Below, piece by piece: positions 18,835 to 27,419 of a DNA stretch of 64,000 bases (position 1 is the stretch's first letter; the number at the start of each line of letters is the position of its first letter). A model generated the notes under the pieces. It ran no database searches and was not told where the DNA came from. It saw nothing but the letters and a program-made list of their open reading frames with translations. Both the position numbers and the translations under genes were made by a program. The stretch lies in contig NZ_BBMP01000027.1 of assembly GCF_000755245.1 (NCBI RefSeq), positions 1 through 64,000 on the forward strand, in the 5' to 3' direction. Origin of the DNA: Halococcus sediminicola. GTDB lineage: Archaea; Halobacteriota; Halobacteria; Halobacteriales; Halococcaceae.

Positions 18835-19116
18835 ATGGTAATCGACGTAGATGCAGCGCGCGAGGAACTCCAGCGTGCTAGCGATGCGGCGGACGGCGAA
18901 GTACAGCGCCATATCAACTCCATCGACGAAGGACTGATGGAACTCGCCGAGGGTGACAAGATAACCGAGGCAGAGGCGGACCCTGACCGTGTGGCCGAAC
19001 TCGAAGAGAAACTCGCTGGTCTCAGCGCGGAAACCGACGTTCAAGCAATCGTCTCTCACATTGAGAACGCGCTTGACCATCTCGATGCTGCTGCGGACGG
19101 GTTTGGGACATCATAG
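18835..19116 (+). CDS. Small acidic helical haloarchaeal protein (DUF7553-like)
   Basis: 93 residues, almost entirely helical and acidic (VDAAREELQRASDAADGEVQ, HINSIDEGLMELAEGD, RVAELEEKLAGLSAETD, HIENALDHLDAAADGFG). It resembles a halophile-only family of ~90 residues; the DUF number is from memory. No function known. Divergent from 18368-18721, with which it may share a control region. Confidence 0.7.
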   Translation: MVIDVDAAREELQRASDAADGEVQRHINSIDEGLMELAEGDKITEAEADPDRVAELEEKLAGLSAETDVQAIVSHIENALDHLDAAADGFGTS

Positions 19117-19197
19117 ATCCACCTCAGACCGTTTTGTAAGTTGAAGGTGTAGAAAAATTCGCGGATTGTAATGGTTCTCTGCCTTTTACTGCAATCG

Positions 19198-20082
19198 ATG
19201 ACGAAAAGTCTGCTGGAACTACGTGAACCGGAAACCGCTGATGTCGAACGGATACGCGAGCTTATCGAGAGCACGCTGACCGCCTCGTACGCGCTCAGCC
19301 CTCAACAGATCGAAGCACTCCTCAAAGTCGATTTCGACGTGGAACGGCTTGCAGAAACATTCGAAGCATCGGATTCAGTCACACTTGTCGCGGAAAGCAC
19401 CGTCAACGGGACAAAAACCACGGTTGGGGGCATCTTTGAGGGAGAATTCGACGTGGATGGAGGTAGCGGCGAAGTTCGATGGTTGTTCGTGGACCCGGAG
19501 CATCGTGGAGGGGGAATTGGTACCGAGCTATTCGAAACTGCAGTTGGGAGACTTCGCAAACAGGGTGCCGAACGCATCACAGCAACCACGCTTGAAGCCA
19601 ACAGGGAGGGCCCCCAGTTTTTCGAGCAGTTCGGGTTCAAGTATACTGACGACCGACAAGTAGAGTTCGCGGGCGAACCGATCGTAGAGCATGTCTACGC
19701 TGAGCATCTGACGGAAACCGAAACAGCGAGCGAGTCCGATTCGGAGGGCAACTCTGATACCAACCTTCCGAATACGGAAACGACAAACGGTGTTACGACT
19801 GCAACAGCCGATGATAGCAAGCAGGCGTATATCAGCCTTATTGAGGAGGATTCAGGCACTGAAGGATCATTTTTCGTCGCCTACATTGACGAAGATCATA
19901 CCGATCAGTTCGGCTACTACTGCGCTAACTGTGGGTCATTGGATACAGCGATGGACAATGTGGGTCGGATCGAAGTATCGACTGCAGCAATGTCCGTGCA
20001 GAGCGCTCGGATGAAGCCTACGACGATTCGTATCTATAGATTACAAATAGAGCGAGCAACCTGCCGAATACTATTGGTTTAG
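19198..20082 (+). CDS. GNAT acetyltransferase with C-terminal zinc-ribbon domain (DUF5816-like), 3' frameshift
   Basis: Residues 1-165 are a GNAT fold (LLELREPETADVERIRELIES, EVRWLFVDPEHRGGGIGTELFE with the acetyl-CoA-binding RGGGIG, NREGPQFFEQFGFKYTDDR). An acidic linker follows. The C-terminal part (EGSFFVAYIDEDHTDQFGYYCANCGSLDTAMDNVGRIE) is half of a zinc ribbon like DUF5816. The second cysteine pair is in another frame: from ~19980, CSNVRAERSDEAYDDSYL* ends at a stop at 20037-20039. So a frameshift near 19975-19980 replaces the native tail with an unrelated one. The start is MTKSLLELREPE (19198) rather than the hydrophobic extension from 19171. Substrate unknown. Confidence 0.85.
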   Translation: MTKSLLELREPETADVERIRELIESTLTASYALSPQQIEALLKVDFDVERLAETFEASDSVTLVAESTVNGTKTTVGGIFEGEFDVDGGSGEVRWLFVDPEHRGGGIGTELFETAVGRLRKQGAERITATTLEANREGPQFFEQFGFKYTDDRQVEFAGEPIVEHVYAEHLTETETASESDSEGNSDTNLPNTETTNGVTTATADDSKQAYISLIEEDSGTEGSFFVAYIDEDHTDQFGYYCANCGSLDTAMDNVGRIEVSTAAMSVQSARMKPTTIRIYRLQIERATCRILLV

Positions 20083-20285
20083 TGAAACCTTTATGCTACC
20101 CAGTGATTGGTAGCCTGCTGTTTAAAGCCGAATACTGAATCAAACGGCGATACTAATGACTTATCCAAGATGGCAGTACCAATAGCGCAATTATGCACGA
20201 AACCGAATTCCTCAGTGCTGCCACCGATACAGCCGATATTTCTGACCCGAAAGTCATCGATGACAACTCAGCCTACTGAGTTCAC

Positions 20286-21611
20286 ATGAACACTATCCGA
20301 TTGCGCGTTGCAGAAGAAAACCGAGAAGCAGTCTTCGACGCGCTCAACGAGCGAGACATCGATTTCGTTACTGTTCCAACTGAAGACGACGAATCGATTG
20401 TCGAAGCTCCGGTCCCGACAGATGCTCTCGGTGAAGTGCTCGATGCGACCCGAGAAGCGGGTCTCGATGACGATTATATCGTCGTGCTCAACGCCATCAA
20501 TACGGCGACCCCGCATATGGAGGAGCTACAGGATCGCTATGCAAACGACTACGACCCGCTCCGACTGCCCGAGTTACGGTCGAAAGCTCGTGATTTCGGT
20601 TCGGACCCCGGATCGTTTGGCGTGATGGTCTTTCTGAGCGCCGCGATTGCCGCAATCGGTTTGTTGGTTGATTCGCCAGCAATTGTAGTCGGGTCAATGG
20701 TAATCGCGCCGCTGGTCGGGCCGGTACTCACTGCTGCAGTAGGCGCGATTGCTGGCGACCGCGTGATGTTTGCCGACAGTATTCGCATGCAGGCCCTCGG
20801 GGTCGTTGCAGCCATCGTCGGTGCGTTCGTGACGGCTCTGGGTCTCCAAATCAGTGGATTGGTCCCCGCACCAGTTGCCATCAGTTCAATCGAGTTGATC
20901 GGTCTCCGCATGGCACCGACTCCTCTGTCGGTGCTTGTCGGGTTCGCTGCTGGCATCGCTGCTGCAGTAGGGCTGACCACGAAAGGAACGAAATCCCTCA
21001 TCGGGGTATTGATTGCTGCCGCGCTTGTGCCTGCTGCCGCTGCTGCCGGTATTGGGGCTGCCTACGGTGCACCGCGCGTTGCGATAGGAAGTGCGGGCCT
21101 CCTGATCGGAACCATGGCAGCGGTTGATATCGGAATGTACGCGACCCTTCACGTACTGTATCGCTCGCGGGGCCTCAATGCAGCGCTGTTGACTGATCGT
21201 GATCTCTCGCGAGCGGCCGCAGTAACTGTCGCAATAATCGTTCTCGGGGCTGCTGTCGCCGGTTACACGGTTGTCGAACAGACGACGTTCCAACGGACTG
21301 TCGCTCAGGAGACCGCAGACACACTCAATGAACCAGCATATACGAATCTCAGTCTCGTCTCGCTTCGCTATCAGTACGGTGGACCGCTCTGGCTCCATGG
21401 ATCGCCAAACGTCACGGTAACTGTTACACAACCGCCGAATGGTTCCTATCCTGAGTTGCCGGATCGACTAACCAACCGAATCGCGGACGCGACTAGCCGG
21501 AACGTAACCGTCCACGTTCAATTTCAGTCTACCGGGAAGCCAGAAGCAACTCCAGAATCTAACGTAACAGCACGCCTCAGACCGACATCTGAGGATTCCG
21601 TTCGCTCCTAA
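20286..21611 (+). CDS. TIGR00341/DUF389 family membrane protein
   Basis: 441 residues. The N-terminal ~105 residues form a soluble alpha/beta domain (MNTIRLRVAEENREAVFDAL). Residues ~115-350 contain seven or so hydrophobic helices, including the signature DSPAIVVGSMVIAPLVGPVLTAAVGAIAGD and TTKGTKSLIGVLIAAALVPAAAAAG. A C-terminal ~100-residue external domain carries several N-x-S/T sequons (NVTVTV, NGSYPE, NVTVHV). The family is common in haloarchaea; transport has been suspected but is not established. Complete gene. A 28-codon open frame (20193-20279) lies just upstream and is not recognised. Confidence 0.9.
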   Translation: MNTIRLRVAEENREAVFDALNERDIDFVTVPTEDDESIVEAPVPTDALGEVLDATREAGLDDDYIVVLNAINTATPHMEELQDRYANDYDPLRLPELRSKARDFGSDPGSFGVMVFLSAAIAAIGLLVDSPAIVVGSMVIAPLVGPVLTAAVGAIAGDRVMFADSIRMQALGVVAAIVGAFVTALGLQISGLVPAPVAISSIELIGLRMAPTPLSVLVGFAAGIAAAVGLTTKGTKSLIGVLIAAALVPAAAAAGIGAAYGAPRVAIGSAGLLIGTMAAVDIGMYATLHVLYRSRGLNAALLTDRDLSRAAAVTVAIIVLGAAVAGYTVVEQTTFQRTVAQETADTLNEPAYTNLSLVSLRYQYGGPLWLHGSPNVTVTVTQPPNGSYPELPDRLTNRIADATSRNVTVHVQFQSTGKPEATPESNVTARLRPTSEDSVRS

Positions 21612-21727
21612 GCCAACATAGATAGTGTTCTCTACATGTCCTATAAGAGGAATACTTGATAATCAACCCCCTGGTCAAAGCTGCGGACTAAGTTGAGTGT
21701 CTGACTGCTTTCTATTGGAACAACACA

Positions 21728-21970
21728 TTAGAGGTCGCCACGCAGTCGGACTACTTCTCCGGCTGTTGACTGCACCATTTCGTCATGAATAGGATACACA
21801 TCCTCTCTGGAGTTACTGAAGCCGAGCGCAGATTTGACCTCTTCGCCAACGCTGGGATCTAAATCTACGTATCCAGTGCCATCTTCCACTTTTACAATCT
21901 TTCCAATGTGTTCGTACACATCATCATGAACTGGTTTTCCCTCGTCCTCTTGAGTAAAGTCCGTGCGCAT
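21728..21970 (-). CDS. PRC-barrel-like haloarchaeal protein
   Basis: 80 residues from MRTDFTQEDEGKPVHDDVYEHI. The pattern GKIVKVEDGTGYVDLDP followed by YPIHDEMVQSTAGEVVRLRGDL resembles the small haloarchaeal PRC-barrel-like proteins. These are single beta-barrel adaptors of mostly unknown partner. Starts one codon after the first Met of the frame. No neighbours in the same direction. Confidence 0.7.
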   Translation of the reverse strand: MRTDFTQEDEGKPVHDDVYEHIGKIVKVEDGTGYVDLDPSVGEEVKSALGFSNSREDVYPIHDEMVQSTAGEVVRLRGDL

Positions 21971-22137
21971 CAATGCCGCTGAAGTGGTGTTTTCGGATAG
22001 TAGTTCGGCTTGCGTGATTCCGACAGCAACTTTCTATTGAATTCTCGTGGTATGTTGCGTAATAACTCGGCTCACATTGAGAGTGCTTATGAGTGCAAAG
22101 TCAACGATTAAGACTGTTGCGCCGTTAATGTTCAGTT

Positions 22138-22632
22138 ATGTCAATCGTTGCAACCCTCAGTACCATGCCTGTCCAGGACGAGGGTTCAACTGAAGAGATC
22201 GCTACAGCCATCAGAACACTCGATAACTACGATGTAGAGTATGAAGTCAATCCATTAGGGACGATCATCGAAGCGACTGATATTAGCGAGTTTTTCGCTG
22301 CTGTGCAGGCCGCCCACCAAGCTATCGAAGCAGACAGAGTGACTACAAAAATCGAAATCGATCACGAACGAAATCGTGACCGAGATGCCGCCGAACGGGT
22401 TGCTACCGTCGAAGATGCTCTTGCCGATAATGCTGCAGATAGGGAAGAAATGGACAACACAACGGAACCTATTGAGGAACGGGACACTGTTGACATGAGC
22501 GGCCATGCGCCCGAAGACGTCGAAAGCGAAGCGAAAGAAGACGATATCAATATGAAAGGCGGTGACTACAAGACCGACGAAGTCGACGAAACAGAGAATG
22601 AGTCTCTCAGTGAGAAATACGATGATACCTGA
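22138..22632 (+). CDS. Thiamine-binding-type (MTH1187/YkoF-like) protein with acidic tail
   Basis: Residues 1-97 match the MTH1187/DUF77 fold: MSIVATLSTMPVQDEGSTEEIATAIRTLDNYDVEYEVNPLGTIIEATDI and AAVQAAHQAIEADRVTTKIEIDHERNRDR. Related proteins bind thiamine and may serve thiamine uptake (family knowledge). The family is usually ~100 residues, but here ~65 extra, highly charged residues follow (DNTTEPIEERDTVDMSGHAPEDVESEAKEDD), probably disordered. Complete, single gene. Substrate binding in this copy is inferred. Confidence 0.82.
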   Translation: MSIVATLSTMPVQDEGSTEEIATAIRTLDNYDVEYEVNPLGTIIEATDISEFFAAVQAAHQAIEADRVTTKIEIDHERNRDRDAAERVATVEDALADNAADREEMDNTTEPIEERDTVDMSGHAPEDVESEAKEDDINMKGGDYKTDEVDETENESLSEKYDDT

Positions 22633-22726
22633 ACTCGGCTAGGTTAATTCATTGTGAATAGTACCATGTGAAACTTGGATCATCAGTCGATTCCAACCAC
22701 ACTGTACATGAGGAATTGCCTCTCTT

Positions 22727-22830
22727 CAGACAAGTCAGATTGAATGTAGTAGCTGCAGCAACATCCACGTAGAGCGGTCGGACGAAGCCTATGGATGCGT
22801 GACCTCGGACAGAACCGAGTTAGTATCGCC
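22727..22830 (+). pseudogene. Orphan zinc-ribbon tail (DUF5816-like remnant)
   Basis: The frame reads TSQIECSSCSNIHVERSDEAYGCVTSD. It closely parallels the out-of-frame tail of the acetyltransferase at ~19980 (CSNVRAERSDEAYDDSYL). There is no start codon and no first cysteine pair, so it is a fragment of a paralogue. Confidence 0.5.
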
Positions 22831-22841
22831 GCTTAGTAGCA

Positions 22842-23270
22842 CTATTCTTGGCCAGGATGTTCTTCCGCATCCGCTAGCTCAAATAACTGGCCGTATTCAT
22901 CGGGCAGTTGATTGCGAAGATCATCCAGCTGTCCCCCACTGACCGCGTCTTCAAGCACGTCAACCACAACTCGGGCATGAAACGTTGCCGCCGAGAGGTC
23001 ATTGCCATCGTCGCTTTCTCCGAAGTTCTCGTCACGGTCGGCGACGCGCTCGATGAACTCGTCGAAGCTGAACGATTCAGTCGTCTTGGCGTGTTCTTCA
23101 AGGAAGCGCCCGAGTTCATCGGAGAGTTGGGCCGCAAGGTTCGTTGCTTCTCCTTCTTGAATCCGGTCGCCGAGCGTTTGAAGCGTCGCTCGGCTCGCAC
23201 CGAGTGCCGCACCCCGTGAGGGCAATTCCGCACGGTTCTGTACTTTGCCAATGAAAGTATCGTGGTCCAT
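22842..23270 (-). CDS. DUF2267 family protein
   Basis: 142 residues from MDHDTFIGKVQNRAELPSRGAALGASRATLQTLGDRI. This start matches the usual beginning of DUF2267 proteins; 23 upstream codons in frame are rejected. The family repeat is visible: helix-rich with EATNLAAQLSDELGRFLEEH, FSFDEFIERVADRD and FHARVVVDVLEDAVSGGQLDDLRNQLPDEYGQLFEL. Function unknown; in bacteria and haloarchaea it often sits beside stress genes, as here. Confidence 0.88.
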   Translation of the reverse strand: MDHDTFIGKVQNRAELPSRGAALGASRATLQTLGDRIQEGEATNLAAQLSDELGRFLEEHAKTTESFSFDEFIERVADRDENFGESDDGNDLSAATFHARVVVDVLEDAVSGGQLDDLRNQLPDEYGQLFELADAEEHPGQE

Positions 23271-23496
23271 GGCAAACCGTTGTGGCGAATGATGCATAAG
23301 CATACTGTCGATCGGCAATTTCATTCCAGCACAGTTCAAGTCATAAGCGCTCAGAGCAAGATCCGAGGCTACGCTCCAGTAATACTCTCTCCGTGTAGTG
23401 GTTCAGCTGAAGATCGAAAGCCCGATCACAGTGTCGTTCGCTCAGCTCGGTGTCAAAAGCCATGAAGAGGCTTAGTAGCGATGCTACTGGCGACGC

Positions 23497-23772
23497 TCAC
23501 GATTCAGATTCAATCTTTTCAACGATCTCTGCCGCCTGCTCTTTGGCTTTGTCCTCACCGACGCTTTTCGCAAGCAGAACGGTCTCAACTAGCCAATCGT
23601 CGCTGTCTTCCAATTTCCCCGTGCGGACTTTAGATCCTTCTGAGACCGATTGGGCTGCGTTCTCTGCCCAGTCCGGCGTTCGAATCTCATCGAATTGATC
23701 TGGGTCTCTAAATTGGACGTGAATGTAGTCATCTTCTGTTTCAACAGCGTTGATCTCGGATGTTTCGGCCAT
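23497..23772 (-). CDS. Conserved haloarchaeal hypothetical protein
   Basis: 91 residues from MAETSEINAVETEDDYIHVQF (six codons after the first Met). It contains RDPDQFDEIRTPDWAENAAQSVSEGSKVRTGKLEDSDDWLVETVLL, apparently a short beta domain, and a helical Glu/Lys-rich tail. I recognise the look of a small halophile family but not a function. Single gene between DUF2267 and CBS genes, same strand, spaced by >200 bp. Confidence 0.7.
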   Translation of the reverse strand: MAETSEINAVETEDDYIHVQFRDPDQFDEIRTPDWAENAAQSVSEGSKVRTGKLEDSDDWLVETVLLAKSVGEDKAKEQAAEIVEKIESES

Positions 23773-23866
23773 GATTGAATTACCTACCATTCGGTTCGCT
23801 GTGTGGGTACCGCTGTCGTCGTATCGTGCCGGTTATCACTGGAAATCGATTCCGCTTCGGCTAATA

Positions 23867-24292
23867 CTACGGTTCGTAGCCGGGTGATTGCTTTTCGATG
23901 ACGGTGGCTGCGTCGCCCAATTGTTCGCCGGTCAGGGCAACCACATCATCGAGCGAAACGAGTCCGACCAGTGAGTCCGACTCATCGACAACGGGAACCC
24001 GTCGGACTCCCTCCTCAGCCATTGTTCTCGCTGCTTCAATGCTCTCATCGTCTTCAGAGAGCGTGTGCGTTCCCTCAGTCAGTACATCTTCAACAGTGAC
24101 ACCCGAGAGGTCGCCCTCGTGTTCTGCGACCGCCAGCGCGATTTCGCGGTCGGTGACGACTCCCTTAACTGTGCTGCTTTCCTCAACAACTAGCGCGCCG
24201 ATGCCCTCGGTGTCCATGGTCTCGGCAGCGTCGATCACCGATTCGTCCGCAGTTGTCGTTACAGCGTCATGTGCGATTTGTCCAACGGTCAT
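23867..24292 (-). CDS. CBS-domain pair protein
   Basis: 141 residues: MTVGQIAHDAVTTTADESVIDAAETMDTEGIGALVVEE is CBS1 and TVEDVLTEGTHTLSEDDESIEAARTMAEEGVRRVPVVDESDSLVGLVSLDDVVAL is CBS2. The VVTDREIA and VSLDDVV segments end each motif. A stand-alone Bateman module, usually sensing adenosine nucleotides (family knowledge). The start is set at the domain beginning (24292); the 44 upstream codons read like non-coding sequence. Confidence 0.93.
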   Translation of the reverse strand: MTVGQIAHDAVTTTADESVIDAAETMDTEGIGALVVEESSTVKGVVTDREIALAVAEHEGDLSGVTVEDVLTEGTHTLSEDDESIEAARTMAEEGVRRVPVVDESDSLVGLVSLDDVVALTGEQLGDAATVIEKQSPGYEP

Positions 24293-24647
24293 GGCTACAA
24301 GCGTATCTCTTATCCCCCTCTCGCTAAACATGCTGCCTGAACTCGCCAGCGTATTACGTCGGGACTCCGGTAAGCAAGCGTTCGTACAACGAAGAGAGAC
24401 TGCACGATGTCTGGCGTTCGTCACCCGGTCTGTGAAGGAATTCTGTGGCGGTGCTGTCGCGGTCGGTGTCTCAAACCGCGCGTACTGGTCGGTAACAAGC
24501 CCTCTACAGTTGCTATAGGACCGGCATACGCCGGATCGTCCGTTGGGTCGCGGACTGATCGTTGCCCTGCACAGACAGCGCTATGGGATGGGTGGAAAAG
24601 GGAGACCCTCGGCGTTATCCGTTGGCATAATGAACGCCTGTATACTC

Positions 24648-25316
24648 ATGGCATCCATCGTTCGGGGAACGATTCCGGCCGAGGAGTTCGCGCTGTACGA
24701 TGCGTCGTCATCACTTGAGAACGTCGAATACGAGGTCGAACGAGTAGTCGAGAGCGCCGAAGGCGTGGTGATGCCGCTAGTGTGGATACGCGGATCTGAC
24801 ACTGAAGCTATCACGGACGCGTTCGCTACCGATTCGAGTGTGCGCGATCTCTCGTTACTCGCGGAGTTCGACGACGAATTACTCTACCGGATGGAGTGGA
24901 CTGAAGACGTCGCAGTCGTGATTCAGATGCTGACGAACTCCGAGGCGACGATCATGGATGCGTACGGCAAGGACGGCTGGTGGACGCTGCGGGTACTGTA
25001 TCCGATACGCGAGGCGGTCTCGAAGACCGTCGAATTCTGTCGGGAGGAGGGACTCACCTTCGACATCGAGATGATCCGCGAGATGGAAGGTGAACCGGCC
25101 GGCCGATACGGACTGACGGATAACCAATACGAGGCACTGCGGGTGGCGAGTGAGTTGGGATATTTCAAAGTCCCACGCGAAATCGATATGAACGAACTCG
25201 CTGAGGAACTCGATATCTCGCACCAAGCGCTCTCCGAGCGGCTACGGCGTGCATACGACACGCTGGTCGAAGACGCGGTTCTTGTCGGGTCTGACCGAGA
25301 CGACAGCGAGAGGTGA
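24648..25316 (+). CDS. HTH_10 (bacterio-opsin activator-type) regulator 1
   Basis: 222 residues. The N-terminal sensor-like half (MASIVRGTIPAEEFALYDAS, VEYEVERVVESAEGVVMPLVWI, YRMEWTEDVAVVIQML) is followed by the C-terminal HTH_10 domain: YGLTDNQYEALRVASELGYFKVPREIDMNELAEELDISHQALSERLRRAYDTLVEDAV. This is the standard arrangement of haloarchaeal bacterio-opsin-activator-like DNA-binding proteins. The start at 24648 fits family N-termini; 24630 is an alternative. Target unknown. Confidence 0.9.
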   Translation: MASIVRGTIPAEEFALYDASSSLENVEYEVERVVESAEGVVMPLVWIRGSDTEAITDAFATDSSVRDLSLLAEFDDELLYRMEWTEDVAVVIQMLTNSEATIMDAYGKDGWWTLRVLYPIREAVSKTVEFCREEGLTFDIEMIREMEGEPAGRYGLTDNQYEALRVASELGYFKVPREIDMNELAEELDISHQALSERLRRAYDTLVEDAVLVGSDRDDSER

Positions 25317-25340
25317 CAAGTCGTATCTTTCTCGTCGGTA

Positions 25341-25601
25341 TCACTCGAATTCGAAAGTAAGACTTCCCTGAATCTCGGCGAGTTGGAGGTCGTCGTCGCT
25401 TCGACTCAACTGATGTGCAGTTTCGATCTTATTGTGCTCCGGGTAGACGGTGACACGAACCGAATCGTTCGGTGGGATGTACGCGAGTCTACCGAGTTCG
25501 ATAGGGAATCCGAAGCGCTGCTGGAGCGCATCCCGCATGGCAGTAGTGCAGTCTTCGGTACCGGCTTTCGTATCGTGGATTGCAGCGGCCAGTTCACTCA
25601 T
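25341..25601 (-). CDS. Conserved haloarchaeal hypothetical protein
   Basis: 86 residues: MSELAAAIHDTKAGTEDCTTAMRDALQQRFGFPIELGRLAYIPPNDSVRVTVYP, then a beta-rich acidic end LQGSLTFEFE-like. Probably a small alpha/beta protein. Not recognised. Convergent with the HTH_10 gene just upstream. Confidence 0.55.
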   Translation of the reverse strand: MSELAAAIHDTKAGTEDCTTAMRDALQQRFGFPIELGRLAYIPPNDSVRVTVYPEHNKIETAHQLSRSDDDLQLAEIQGSLTFEFE

Positions 25602-25796
25602 GATTGTTCTCCGTTCGGGTGACCCTGTGAAGTGGGAAGAAGCTACCCTATGTCGTACGATTCCCCGCTACTGTGGAGGTTTCGGAGCAGCGGGAACTTG
25701 GTTCTGCATCTCTCTGGGCTGGCCCTTACTTACAGTGTCGGGTTCCATGCGGATAAACAGTAGTGCCTGCCAATGGCCGGGTATTCGATTGCGTCA

Positions 25797-26141
25797 ATGA
25801 GCATTGAGACAGTCGCCCCACATCGTGGGCTGCCGACACGAGCTACTACGTTTCGGGTCGGCGGGCAGATTGGTGAAAACGCTTTGTTGGAAGCACTGAA
25901 GGCGGCGGAGGAACGCCTACCGGCTAATATCTATTTCTTCTCCGAATTCAGTCCCGGAGATTTCGTGGGGTTCCTCGAAGTAGCCGCGTTCAAGCACGAG
26001 CACGAGAGCTTCAACGAGGTGTTCGTCAGCGTAGGTTTGCTCACCTCAGTGATTTCAGCTACGATTACCGACGGGCAAGAACGACACGCAGGACGCACAG
26101 TACGGCCTCTATACATCGACAATTCTTGCTCGCCTCGATGA
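25797..26141 (+). CDS. Possible hypothetical protein
   Basis: 114-codon frame from MSIETVAPHRGLPTRATTF. The first 70 residues look plausible (GQIGENALLEALKAAEERLPANIYFF, GDFVGFLEVAAFKHEHESFNEVF); the C-terminal part is less protein-like. No family recognised and no partner. Could be a remnant. Confidence 0.35.
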   Translation: MSIETVAPHRGLPTRATTFRVGGQIGENALLEALKAAEERLPANIYFFSEFSPGDFVGFLEVAAFKHEHESFNEVFVSVGLLTSVISATITDGQERHAGRTVRPLYIDNSCSPR

Positions 26142-26271
26142 GTCGAATATATGGTATTCAATTTTAGCCCAACAATCGAAATTTGCGAACATACAGGGCT
26201 GCAACAAGATATTTTGAAACGTCGGAGGTTTCGACCTAATCCCGACACGGATTTCTGTGGGCTGAGATGGT

Positions 26272-26279
26272 TAAATACC
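26272..26279 (+). promoter_or_regulatory. TATA-like box before uORF/HTH_10 regulator 2
   Basis: ttaaatac ends 28 nt before the ATG of the 16-residue uORF at 26308 but 75 nt before the regulator start at 26355. This spacing suggests a transcript that begins at the uORF. Pattern only. Confidence 0.45.
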
Positions 26280-26307
26280 CTAGAGATTTAACAGAGTAGT
26301 CCGAAAC

Positions 26308-26358
26308 ATGTGTGCGACAGGGTTGATCCACAAAACCACGATCAAGGTCAAACAATGA
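26308..26358 (+). CDS. Candidate 16-residue leader peptide overlapping HTH_10 regulator 2
   Basis: ATG at 26308 gives MCATGLIHKTTIKVKQ*. Its TGA (26356-26358) overlaps the ATG of the regulator in an ATGA quartet. It lies at the leaderless distance from the TATA-like box. It could provide translational coupling or control; expression is not shown. Confidence 0.4.
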   Translation: MCATGLIHKTTIKVKQ

Positions 26359-27023
26359 CTCTCATTGCCAGTTTCAGTGTTGACACCGGCGACATAGAAT
26401 TTGGGCAGGCGCTTGCGGGAACCGAAACCCGCATCGAACTCACCCAATTCGTGCCTGTTGGCGGTCAATTCATTCCCTACTTCTGGAAGGAACGCGGCGG
26501 TGATAGAGAGACATTTGAACAGAGTGTCCGCGAACATCCTGCCGTCGCTGATCTCGTATATCTCGATGGCCGGGTTGATGCTGCCCTCTATCGTATCGAC
26601 TGGACCGATGATGTCGATGGCTTTCTCAACGCGCTCTGCGATTTGGACATCATCGTTGAGGAGGCGAGTACCAACCACGGAGAGAAGTGGTCCTTCCGTC
26701 TCCGCGCATTCGATCAAGCCGGATTCACGGCATTCCAGCACGCCTGTTCCGACCACGGCATCAATCTTGATATGCGGCGTATGATACACAATCCTGATGC
26801 TGGTGGCGGCAGACACGACCGTGCGCTCGTTGGTGTCACTGAAAAACAACGCGAAGCCATCGAACTCGCACTCGAACAGGGGTATTTCGAGGTTCCCCGA
26901 CAAACCACGGCGACAGAACTCGCCGAGAAGATGGATATTAGCCGACAGGCGTTCTCACGACGGCTTCAGCGTGCTGAACAAACTGTTTTCACCAATCTTC
27001 TCACCGACTTCGGTGAGCAGTAA
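26355..27023 (+). CDS. HTH_10 (bacterio-opsin activator-type) regulator 2
   Basis: 222 residues. MTLIASFSVDTGDIEFGQALAGTETRIELTQFVPVGGQFIPYFW is a typical sensor start. The middle part includes YRIDWTDDVDGFLNALCDLDI and WSFRLRAFDQAGFTAFQHACSDHGI. The HTH_10 domain is GVTEKQREAIELALEQGYFEVPRQTTATELAEKMDISRQAFSRRLQRAEQTVFTNLL. The ATG at 26355 matches paralogues; the frame also extends back to a GTG at 26310. Likely DNA-binding regulator of unknown target. Confidence 0.92.
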   Translation: MTLIASFSVDTGDIEFGQALAGTETRIELTQFVPVGGQFIPYFWKERGGDRETFEQSVREHPAVADLVYLDGRVDAALYRIDWTDDVDGFLNALCDLDIIVEEASTNHGEKWSFRLRAFDQAGFTAFQHACSDHGINLDMRRMIHNPDAGGGRHDRALVGVTEKQREAIELALEQGYFEVPRQTTATELAEKMDISRQAFSRRLQRAEQTVFTNLLTDFGEQ

Positions 27024-27248
27024 TCGCCGCCAGTGAGCGGGATACTCGGACCTGATGCCCCTACTGGGTGCGACCGTGTGCGGACAGTAAGAGATCGAAG
27101 ATTAACTCGTCTTACTCTTCTCCCGAACAGGCATAAATGGGGTACATTAGAACGGGATTATGCGATCCCCTCCTCCTTTCGTGGACATAAATACTGCACA
27201 CGAGAAACGCGAGTTCTCATTCGATAGCCGATTTTGTACTGGAGTGCA

Positions 27249-27419
27249 ATGTCCGAATGTGGGAACTGTGGGGGGTTCGTCACAGAACAGTACGTTCGAG
27301 TATTCGCGCCGACAGGGATGGGGAAAGTGCGCGTCTGCCCGAACTGTGAGGACAAACTTCGTGACGGGGCGAAGGTTCGCGAGGCTCAAGCATCCCGCCA
27401 GACCAGTACCAATGCCTGA
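27249..27419 (+). CDS. Small zinc-finger protein (DUF7563-like)
   Basis: 56 residues from MSECGNCGGFVTEQYVRVFA. Two CxxC pairs (CGNC at residues 4-7, CPNC about 30) form a treble-clef/zinc-ribbon-like site; the tail is charged. Similar ~55-residue proteins are common next to HTH_10 regulators in haloarchaea. The stop overlaps the start of regulator 3 by 8 bp, implying co-translation. Confidence 0.8.
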   Translation: MSECGNCGGFVTEQYVRVFAPTGMGKVRVCPNCEDKLRDGAKVREAQASRQTSTNA

